Below the pieces are notes generated by a model. The model was not told the origin of the DNA. It saw only the letters and a program-made list of their open reading frames with translations, and ran no database searches. A stretch of 64,000 bases of DNA from Channa striata. Its lineage: Eukaryota > Chordata > Actinopteri > Anabantiformes > Channidae. Positions 15,201 through 27,200 of the stretch are shown here, in pieces; positions within the stretch are counted from its first letter, which is position 1, and every line of letters starts with the position of its first letter. The stretch is from positions 13,330,001 to 13,394,000 of the forward strand of contig CM065182.1 of the NCBI GenBank assembly GCA_033026295.1. Reading direction: 5' to 3'. The translations under genes and the position numbers were made by a program.

Positions 15201-18200
15201 GGATAGATTGCAAAATGAAAATGTGAATATGTTCATCATTTGAATGAATATAGATATTTTTAATGCAGGAAAATACAAAAGTGAGCTATAATCTATTCAG
15301 TGGAGAAACTCTTTTCTTTTTCATTCATTTATTATAGTTCCACTATCGAAGGAAGTCATCACTTATCAGACTTTCAAACATCTGCATCCCATTTGTTTGA
15401 CAAATTTGGTTTGAACTGTCCATTTGCTCTAGCTTGACTTATTAAAAAAGAGTAAGTCCTTTTAAATCAAGTAAATCAGACATTCTGACATTAAAAGGTA
15501 TATTTGTCATTTTCTAAATTAACTGTATTTTCAACAATCCCCACAGAGCAGAACCAACAAATAAATTACCTCTAATTATTAATGATGTCCAGACTATATT
15601 TATTTCTTCTTCTCCAGGATTCTATTGATAACATTGGCAAAACTGAAACTTTCTGAAGTTCATGCAACAGAGTTTCCCAATCAGGATCAGTCATAACATT
15701 AACACTGCTGTTATTAATACTGTCTTAGAGTATAAGCGTTAGCATGGCCAGATTTATTGTAGTCAATATTGTTTGACATCATTTTTTGAATCCCAACCGC
15801 TCAAATGAAAAATAGAAAGGCACATGAAAATGGGAAGAAACAAGGTCATCTAGTAAAACCTGTCTGATATGAGTGCAGTCAAAAAGGAAATCTCTGTTGG
15901 TCCTAACAAGCAGAACAATGACAAACAATAAACTAAACAGACATTCTGACATTAAAAGGTATATTTGTCATTTTCTGAATTAACTGTATTTTCAACAATC
16001 CCTACAGAGCAGAACCAACAAATAAATCACCTCTAATTATTAATGATGTCCAGACTATATTTATTTCTTCTTCTCCAGGATTCTATTGATAACATTGGCA
16101 AAACTGAAACTTTCTGAAGTTCATGCAACAGAGTTTCCCAATCAGGATCAGTCATAACATTAACACCAACCTGAATCACACAGACAGGCACTTAAATATT
16201 GTCACCCAGGCAGTTTGATGGGTCTAAACCATTGAAATCAGTTTGAACCCATTTCTCTGAACCATAACCTTTGTAACATAACTAATGACAGTATTTTGAC
16301 TATGTGATGATTTTATTGTTTTAAGGCATCTGGTTTTGCAAACTACTTTTATTAAAGTTGACAGATTGTCTTTGTATGCAAAGGTAGGCTGGCAATACTT
16401 TACTGACCTACAATGGTAGAAGCCTAACCTTCTGTGTGACGATTTTTAGAATCATGACAGAAAAATCAAAGCACATATTCCAGCTTTACAACAGAAAGCC
16501 AGGGAAAATCTCTGTCAACTATAGCAGACACAACACAAGGTGATGACCGGACATTAAATGTATTTTCGGACAACAATGGACTCTAAACTGCCCACAGGTG
16601 TCCATGTGAGTGTGAATGCTATTCTGACTATTTGTGGCTTTTAATTGTGATAATCTGGACCCTGGTCCAGGGTGTACTCCAACACCAGGTTAATGCTGAG
16701 ATGAGCTCCTGCCCCTTCAACCCTTAGCAGGATTAATTATATAGATATAAATATTGTCAGAGTAGGTTCTGCTTATATAACAATATATTGAAATTAGGGA
16801 TGTCCTGATGACATTTGGGTACCAATACAAGGGTGCAACATTTGAAAAGAACAAAAGGTAAAAAACAAAAAAATTGGTATGATATTATGGACACAGACAA
16901 CATGGACTGTAGTCTCTATAGAGGAATATAGGGGTCAAATAACTAAAAGGAAACTTCAGGTAAAGCAGTAGGCAATGTAAATCTCCCTCAGCTGCTGCCA
17001 GTGTTGGTCATAAATTATATACATTTTTAAAATGAGAATGACTCTTGGCAACTTTAGTAGACGGGAGCTTGCAGTCTGCTTTAATTTAGGCATTGTTGCT
17101 TGTTTAAAAAAACATAACAAAACTCTAAAGCGCTGACATTTTTCCATCTCTGCCTGCTCAAACCTTGCGAGGTTAACCTGGAATCAGATGCAGTTTTGGA
17201 GAATTTTCCCAGGTAAACTTACAAATATACTTGTTGTCTACGATAACTGAAAATCGGGTATCATTGCTACAATTTAGCAAGATGTACGCTTTAATCACAT
17301 ACTCATTAAACATTATGATCAAAGAGCACTTTAAGCTCAAGGTCTTTAGATAAAAAAAAAAAAAAGTTAACATTTTTTGAGAACAGCCAAGCAAGCTTTA
17401 GAGCAAGTTTGGATGTGGGTGGAGCAGACAAATGTCAACATTTACCATATGCTAAATTAACCTGAAGGATGCCATGAGACGGAACATGAACCAGCTGAAT
17501 GTAAGTATATCAAAAAGAACAAAGTCAATGTATGCATAAGTATTTTTAGAAACAGTGTAAAATGCTCTGTGTGGCAACTGTGGGCCTGTGGAATTATTCA
17601 TCATGTGTAGACATAGCAGCACATGATTGCAAAAGGACTGAATCCAGATTCTAAATTCAAAAGCCAGATGTGTCATAGTAACAGGCAATGAGTGTCAGCA
17701 TTGTTTTACCTGGACTTAAATGAGTGGAGAGGCGTATCTTTGCATACAGAATGACGTAATCTCAACAAGAATGCACCATTAACTGCAAATCCTTGAACAA
17801 TCATAAGTAGCCATACTGTTCTATTTTTAAGTCCTCTCACTGTCACTGTGGTACACCCAACATTACACAAAGCCATAAAAACCCTCTGAACTACTAGATG
17901 CAAGCAGACATCGTAACATATTAAGAAGAGAACTTTCAGTGCAAATGGATGGAAGAAATCTTCCATGGTTTATAAAAGATAAAAATAAAAAAAAAGCACG
18001 GATGGATTCAAATTTTACTCTTTAGAACGTTTTGATTGAAATAAAAATACAGTATAACAGTATTTTTATTTCAATCCAGTCTTTCAACATGGTGTAACAG
18101 TTTTATTGCCAATGTTTTCTCAAGACTTGACAGTGTCCCTACAGATTTCTTTAAGGCAGGGAGTGCCATCAATCATCATTCAAACAGGGAGCTCATTTCT

Positions 18201-21200
18201 GTTTCTGGAATGCATCCTTTTAAGTTATGTTTTTTTGCTTTGTTTGTTTCTTTGATTTCTGTTATTTACTGATCAACAATATGATGAAACCTCACTCAAT
18301 GTCATTACATCTCAGTTTAGAGTAGACAGACAGTGTGTGTGTATGTGATCACAGACAAGGCCATTCAGCAAAGTGAATTCACCTGCCCGGACCTTCCCTT
18401 TCGTCTTTCAATTAAAAGACAACAATCACTGGTGAGCTATGGCGTTTTCTACAAAATTGCCACAAGTTAAAAAAAACTCACAATTAACATGCAATTATTA
18501 ATAATTTTCTAAATTTCTTATTCTAAATCCGTTTTACCATCAGCAGACTGCATGCGTCTTGGCTTTAACTACTCAATTGTTTGTGCGTGTGCACAAGACA
18601 TTGCACATCTAATTATCAAAATGAAGACACAATACTGGCCTCATTAAAAAACGCTGGCAGATTTTGCAACCAGGAAGGGAACATTCAATATTCTGTCATT
18701 TGCAAACAGTTAAGCAAGACTATGCAAAATTAAAATAATTTATTTTGTGACTATGTAGCCACAGATATTAATACTTCATTGCAACGTCTTCATCTAAGAG
18801 CAGATTTTTAACTGAGCCACTTTTAATCTGATATAGGACACCAGCTGATTCTCTGCCATCCATTAAAATGGAGAAGCCACATGGAGAAAGAAGTTCAATG
18901 ACAGCTCTCCAACAGAAATGCTGTTCCACATATTAAAACACTTATGGAAAAGCTACTGGTTTAAGAGTGCGCTGTTATGAACACTTTAAGTGAATTTTTC
19001 GTTTGTTTCTTTTAATACAATTACACAGAACGCTGGTCCCGACTGTAGTTTTGATCGCTGAACATATAACACATACATAAAGATGTGATTTTACTGGTAA
19101 GAACCTTGAAAATAATTTAGCTTTTTAAAGTATCACTAACCACGGAAGAGAAATTTATTTTTTGTTCCTAAACTTTAAAATAAATTCTTCCAGTGCAAAC
19201 CCCATTCTCATCCATGTTTATTTCAGCTGTGTTCAGACCAATTTAGTAACCATGACTTGTTTAATTGATTAAGCAAACTGTCTAATAAGTAGGCTAATGA
19301 GCCATTTACCTCTAACAATGTAAAAAAAAAAAAAAAATGTCTGGTAGCAGTAGCACAGGAGATTCAGCAGCAGTAGGATTTGACAGCCACATGAGACATG
19401 TGAAGCATCTATGTTGGCAAAAGCCTGTTAAAACATTTCATTTTACCTACAGTGGACAATTTATACGGAACCGGGTCACACTGATTTTAAACTACATTCT
19501 TAAAATCTGCTACACTATGAATATTTTTAACATCTTGGTGTCTTTGAGTGAGTCTAAAGATATTTTATGATCAGCCAGATGGATAAATAGAAAGACTGAT
19601 AGAGTTATAGACTTTATTTCAGACTCAAAGGAAAAAAAAAAAGAGGGCCCCACCGCATGCGTGTGCACACACAAAACAAAGAATGCAATTTTCAGTATCA
19701 GTATAAGCGAGGGGCAGCAGCATATGTCCTTTTTAGACTCTACTGTGCGTAAACAAAATGTGAAGGTCACAATGTGCAAGATAAATTTTGTTTGGTTGTT
19801 GCTTTACCTTTCATTGAATATATTGATATTCCAGTATTTTAATCTTATTTCAATGTTGACAGAATGGCAGGAAACATGGAGAGAGAAAGAAAAATGTGCT
19901 AAAAGGTCCCTGACTGAAACCAAACAGGCACTGCCGCAGTTACGGTTGCTGGCTCACCATGACATCTAAAAAGGTGATTACTAAAGACAGCAGTCGTGCA
20001 CATTAGGTGCTTAGCACCGAGCCACAGTAAGATGAGAAATGACATTCATTTCAATTACTTTTTGTGAGATGAAAGATAAGCCCTATGACTTGTCACTTAG
20101 CTGATGATTTTTCCATGGACCATAATGGCAGGGAACCTTAACCACAAAAGCCATAAATTTGTACCACCAGTTTAACAACCTATATACACTGCTCAAAAGA
20201 TTTAAAGGAACACTTTTTAAATCAGAGTATTGCATCAATTTCTGTGAAACTTCTGGGCTACTGATCTGATCAGTTAAGTAGCAGAGAGGATTGTTAATCG
20301 GTTTTAGCTGGTTTGGTGTTAATGACATTTAGAACAGGTGCACTAGAGGGGCAACAATGAGATTAACCCAAAAACAGCAATGGTTTTACAGGTGGAGACC
20401 TCTGACATGTTTTCCCTCCACATCTTTTCTGGATGTTTTTTCACTAGTTTTACATTTGAGTAGGTCATTGTCAGTGTCATTACTGGTAGCATGAGGCGAC
20501 CTAGACCCTACAGAGGTTTTACAGGCAGTCCAACTTCTCCAGAATGGCACATCAATATGTACCATTGCCAGAAGGTTTTCTGTCTCTCCAAGCACAGTCA
20601 AGAGCATGAAGGAGATTCCAGGAGACAGGCAGTTGGTCTAGGAGAACTGGACAGGGCCATAGAAGGTCCTTAACCCATTAGCAGGACCAGTATCGTTCCT
20701 TTGTGCTAGGAGGAACAGGATGAGCACTGCCAGAGCCCTATGAAATGATCTCCAGCAGGCCACTGGTGTCAATGTCTATGACCAATCAGAAACAGACTTC
20801 ATGAGGCTGGCCTGAGGGCCTGCCTTCCTTTAGTGGACCCTGTGCTTACGACCCTACACCGTGGAGCTCGATTCACATTTGCCACAGAACATCAGAACTG
20901 GCAGGTCCGCCACTGCTGTCCTCTGCTTTTTACAGATGAGAGCAGGTTCAGCCCTAAACACATGGCACAGATGTGGGTCTGGAGGAGCCGTGGAGAAAGT
21001 TACACTGCCTGTAACATCGTTCAGCCTGACCGGTTTGGTGGTGGGTCAGTGATGGTCTAGGGAGCCATATCCATGGAAGTTTACAGGCTAGACAACGGCA
21101 CCCTGAGTGCCATTAGGTATCGGGATGATATCCTTAAACCCATTGTCAGACTTTACGCTGGTGCACGCTGGTTCCTCCTGGTGCACGACAATGCCCAGCC

Positions 21201-24200
21201 CCATGTGGCAAGAGTATCCGAGCAGTTCCTGGAGGATGAAGGAATTGATACCATTGATTGGCCCCCACGCTGGCCTGACCTGACTGTCCAGGAGCTCAGT
21301 GATTCCCGGGTCCAGATTTGGGATGTGATACCCTAGGACACCATTTGTCATCTCATTAGGAGCATGCCCCGATGTTGTCAGGCATGCATACAAGCATGTG
21401 GGGGTCATACAAACTACTGAGTACCATTCTGAGTTGCTGCAATGAAATTTCTGCAAAAGTACTAACCCGCTGAATCATTTTTCACTTCGATTTTGAGGGT
21501 GTCTTTGAATTCAGCCCTCTGTAGAGTGATAATTTTTATTTCCATCAAAAGATGTGATTTCCTTTGGTTCATTACACACAATCCAGTACATATCAGTATG
21601 GATATCCAGCATGATCCCCCTCCCCCAATTAAGATCTGATATTTTTCTTTGATTTTTTTGAGCAGCGTATACACAGTACATTCAGAAAGTATTTAGACCT
21701 TCTTCACTTTTACTGGCTGGTTGCCCAGCCAAACAGCCAAGGCCTTAGTAACAGAGGTGATCCAGAACCCAGTGGTCACTATGACGGAGCAAAAGAGATG
21801 CTGTGTAGAGATGGGGCAAAGTTCCAGGACAACCATCATTGATGCAGGCTTTATGGCAACACAAACATCTCTTCAGTGCAAAACACATGAAAGTCCATTT
21901 TGAGCTGGCAAAAATCCACCTGACGGACTCCCAGACAATAAGGAACAAGATTCTCTGGTCTGATGAAACCAAGATTAAACTGTTTGGCCTCCATTCTAAA
22001 CGTTATGACTGGAGGAAACCAGGCACCACTCATCACCTGCCCAATACCATCCCAATAGTGAAGCATGGTGGTGACACCACCCTGCATGTTGTGGTTTTTC
22101 AGCAGCAGACTGGGAAATTGTTCAGGGTTGAGGAAAGGCTGAATGGAGTATAGCACAGAGATATCATTAATAAATAAGGACCTCAGACTGGGCCAAAGGT
22201 TTCCCTTGTAGCATCACAATGATCCTAAGCACACAATCAAGAGAACACAGGGGCTTAGTGGTTACTCTGAATGTACAAGAGTTGCCCAGTCAGAGCCCTG
22301 ATTTAAAACCTATTGAACATCTCTGGAGAGACCTACAAATGGCTGCCCACTGTCGGTCCCCATCCAACGATAGTGAGCATATGAAGATTTTCAAATAATA
22401 GCAGAAATGACCATAATTTAGGTGTGCAAAGGTTGTGGTGACACACCCTAAAAGACAAGGCTGTAATTGTTGCCAAAGGAGCTTCAAGAAAGTGAGCAAA
22501 GGGTCTAAATACTCGCATGCCTTTTTTTTAAAAATCAACCTACAGACATTTCTACAATGCTATTTATACTTTGTCATTATGGGGTACTGAGGGTAGGTTA
22601 ATGAGAAGAAAAAATTAAAACTGTAGTATCAGGCTGCAAGACAACAAAAGTGAGGAAAATGAAGGCAGTCTGAATACTTTCTGAATGCACTGTGGATTAG
22701 GATAAAAAAACAAAAAACCTGTATGTCAGATATTCAAAACGTAGTTTATGAAGGAACGGTTTCCTTCATCACTTGCTGCTTTGGTGACAACAACAAAAAA
22801 AATCCCTACAAAGTTAAAAATATTTAAAGTTAAATTGGACAGTGTCACCACTCAAAGGGACTATAAAGAGTGACTTCTCCCTGACCACACAGTAACATAT
22901 AATTGGGGGTTCAATATCAGCCTGCCTAAAAACACAGCTTACAATGCTGTATGTTTCAAAATAGTCAGTGGTCTGGTGAGTCATTGCTACAATGGGCAGC
23001 ATAAGGTGGAGCCTCTTGGTTTGAATATGCTTCACTTTGCTACTGTGTTCACACTATCTGATATGAAGACATGCAAGCACCATCCACAGCCACTTATTGT
23101 AAGTGCACTTGATTTACTCTTATCCGTATGCTTACATTGGGAGAATTGTCACAGCACTCCAAAAAGACACACCAATATGCTGGAGTGAAGATAGTCTTTC
23201 TGCTTCTGTACAATGTATTAATGTCAAAATTAATAAAGAAAATCCAATGTACATACAATGCAAAAGGTACCAGGAAGAGATGCCCACACTCACTAATAAT
23301 GTAAGTCCCTTTCAAGGCATTGATGTAGAATAATATTTATAAATAAAAGCCTGAGATAATCTCATGCTATTTATAATAAAAGATGACCAACAGTCTATGA
23401 CTATCAAAAAGAATTACGTATAATACTGTATTTATAGTCACAGTTTGGTGTTGCCTTGAGCTGCTTTTAGTGAGCTTGATTACACAGCACAAAACCAATC
23501 ACCAACCACCAACAATGGGGTATAAAGCAAATCCATCTGCAGACTTTCTACAATAATGACTCTCATTACAAACCCTATGCCACTGAGTTTGCAAAGAAAC
23601 AAAAAAAACTGGAAGGCCATCAGTTTGACCTGCAGCCTGTCAGGAAAGAGGAAGTCAATTGGTAAAACTACGGAGGTGCCCTTCACAAATGCCCTTTAAA
23701 ACCCCAACTGCTTCAGTGACCAGGGGCTTAGAATGTGGTCGTATGGGAAAGATTATAGGTAAACGCGTAAATACCTATAATATAAATGCTGTTAAAAATC
23801 ATAATATTCATATGGATATTCATGTCCATAATGTAAATATTGAAGTACTCACTGATGACATTTGGTGTCTTCATAGCAATGCCTTTAAGTAAACATTTGA
23901 GTAGCATTTAGAATTAAGAAAGTATTGGAAAATGTAAAATACATAGGCATAATGCATTTTGCAAATTTAAAATTATTCATGTTCCAGGTTGAAAAGACCC
24001 ATCACTGGGAATGTAAAACGTAAAATCGAGAAAAACGGGTGTTTAGAGTAGAGTTCTTTTGCTGTGATGCAGTTATGTTAAAAATAACATTTATGTAAAG
24101 CTAGCAAACAAGAAGCAAAAAAAGGGGTAAAGCTGCATAATAACTGGAGACTGCATAAATCCAACTTTGTAAAAATCTATTCATGGAAGCCTTGTTAATA

Positions 24201-27200
24201 TATGAAATTATTTAGGTTATTAAGATTTGGATTTTCACTCTGTGCAGGCCAAAACTATGCTGGTTACTGACTCATCAGAAGTAAAAAGACACTTGTCCAT
24301 TTCAGTGAAGCTCAGAAAAATGGGCTAAGAGGGAGGATTGTGAGAGGCTGTGTGAAGTCCTTTCATTCTACCCTTCCCCCTCCTGAACAGTAGCAGATGA
24401 CAATAGCTTCTAAACCAGGGCACGCCAGACACCCTGACAAAGGCAGGCTCCTCCCAAGCTGCTGAGTCCCTGCTCCCAAATAAACATAGCCACAGTGAGA
24501 GGGCAAGAATCGGGGATGTAGTGCTTGCCATGTCCGGACTAGCGGCAAAATAAGTCCTCCTGCCCAAGAGCAAAGCATTCTGCCAACAAACCATAAAATG
24601 CATGCTGAACAAGGCAAATCTCTGGACACGCTACAGGGCTCAATCACATTCTGGCTATTTGGAGCTGCAATAAAAAAAAAATAATGTCACAATAAATTAC
24701 AAAAAAATATGTCAACAACTGAAAGAAAAAACTAAAATAATAAAATTACATTCGCATACACCGCTATAATGACACAATGTGAATGCCATTCTGCTACTCA
24801 CATGTAGGCAGGCGAAAGGGGTGAGGACCTGGATGTCTTAAGAACTGGCACTGGGAATTTCCAGCTGACAGGAGAACCGCTTTTCCATTTCAACGGCATG
24901 TTGTTGTCACCAGAATGGTGCTACAGCAATACCAACAGCAAAGACCATTTCCATGAAAAGGTTTCCAATGCAGTCTTCCATCCCACTCTGCCCACACCAT
25001 TTAAGGGGGAGGGAGAGCAGCAGCTAAAATACACTGGTAGAAGCAGCGCAGGCTACAGTCAGGGTTATGACTTTAGCAGCAACACTGAGAAGCCAATAGA
25101 TTGCATCCACCACGACTGCTTGTCCTGCTGCATTCACAGTTGTCTCGTGGTAGGAGGGGGAACAAGCCCTGCCTTCCCATCAACCTTTCAGAGTTTGTAA
25201 CCAGCCCAGCAACTACACAACAGTGCCACCTTGTTAAAAGAGCTGTGACTACAGTTTAAATAAATAAAAGGAGCAGGGGGAAAAAAAGTAGTATCATTAT
25301 GAAATATACAATTTACAATGCAATTACGTATAACCAAATGCATCTACTATACTGTTGGGTTTAACGTGATTAACGGGAACTAAACAGTCAGGCCAAAATT
25401 CAGCCATGGAAAAATAAAATCCTACTTAAAGTCTTCTTCTCTTTTGTGAGCTTTAATGTTCATGCTTCAGAAAAAATATAAATATACTTTTCAAGTATTG
25501 TAGTATTAAATGATAGTACTGAAATGTTACGTATTTGAAACCTGTATTAGTCTGTTCACCATATCCCTTGCCATACAGCATTTAAAATTTTAAGACTTGG
25601 ATGGCCATGAAAGTGAACTTATAATTCTTTAACCATGCTCACAAAATCCTATATTTAAGATTTACTTGCCAAAAAGTGGATATTGCTATGTTGCGTGCTT
25701 TGGCTAAACAAAACAGACACATGAAATGTATTGAGCATTTGGGTGTGAAGCAAATCATGGTCAGCACTACTGCAATTACTGTAAGGGAATAAAGGTTGAC
25801 CACCACAGTTTAACACCTTATATGTATGTACTGACTACTGAAAATTGAAAATGTGCCAATAACAAATGAAAAAAACATTTTTACACAATAATCACAATTG
25901 AAATAATAGGTTTTGAAACAGAATCTTCTTTGCAAGAGGAGGTTTTTCCACCTCAGTAACATTCACTACGAAAACAACAACAACAACAAAAAAAGCAATA
26001 ACCTTTGCTGTAATGGTTTCCGTAACTATAATGTAGTACAGGCCGCTACACAGCTGCAACAAATTATGATGAACAACACACTCTGATTTAGACAGTTTTC
26101 TTCAGCCAAGTAATTCATGACTTTACTGAGCCTAATATGTTTGAGAACAAAGCAATAAATTATGAACACTGAAGGTACAGTACATAGCATTTATTTCTGA
26201 ATCCTTCACAGTGTTCTTGTGAAGCAGCTACACGTAATTATAACATAGACTTCTTCATGTTATTCAATCAAAAAAAAAACAAAAAAAAACAAATGAGCTC
26301 CTGATAAGTATGGGTCATGTGTGGGATGTATCAATAATTCTATAATTTAGTATGGACACAAATGAGCAGTCATCCATAGAAATTTAGGGTGGTGACTAAA
26401 TTCCCATCATGGACATACAGACTATGGTTATCATTAATTGGCCTTACATTTCAATTTTAAATGGTAATTCCTTTATAAACAGGAACAATAATAATTAGTG
26501 AGCACTCCACTATCAAAACAGCTTTGTTTTGGGATTGAATCACTGAAATTTTGTGTGTTTAAAACTGTGTGTCTCTGTTTACTGGAACAAGTGTTCCAAA
26601 TGTCTAAAGTTGTATTCAAGTCTTCAATTGTTAAAAAACCTTAGGGCCATTTGCTACCTTTACTTGCCATCTGAAAGTAGATGGATGACAGAAAACAAGG
26701 GGAGAATGAGAGGGGAAAATGACATTCTACCAAACCCCACAGCCCATTGCTGCAAGGGGATGCTGTGGTTCATAGTGGGAACTTCAAATGAGGGGTCATG
26801 ATGGAGAAGAAGTGGAAGAAAAAAAAAACAGAACTTGCCTTGACACAGAGGGTAAACTACTACTACTACTACATGAAGTGGGTGTGAATACTGGATTGTT
26901 TTGGAAAGCCAGAACGGAGACCCTGTCATGTCAAGGAGGTGAAAGCTATTTACACTTAAACACAGACGCGCGCCTGTAAGGTGCATGCGGGTAGGGGGCG
27001 TGCACCTTACGTTTACGTCTATATATGTGTGGGTGTGTGTGCACGTGTGCGTTATCCACATGTCCTAGGTCAATGTGTAGCAGTGTTAAGTTTGCATCCC
27101 CTTGTATGATTCTGATTGATTTATTGAAATCATAAGAATAAAACTTTAACTGGAAGATTACGAAACTGATATGAGTGTTCCACGGAACACGTAATTAAGT

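Noticed and set aside
24325..24647. Two overlapping minus-strand open frames of about 95 codons
   Set aside because: No family match, no convincing splice context, and two frames open at once points to base composition.
24898..25200. Plus-strand 100-codon open frame next to the alternative klhl13 exon
   Set aside because: No recognisable domain; it lies in the GC-richer putative promoter on the opposite strand, where stop codons are scarce by composition.
26976..26988. miR-18 gene
   Set aside because: Ten bases match the mature start, but the hairpin is too short and the rest of the mature and star sequence is absent.
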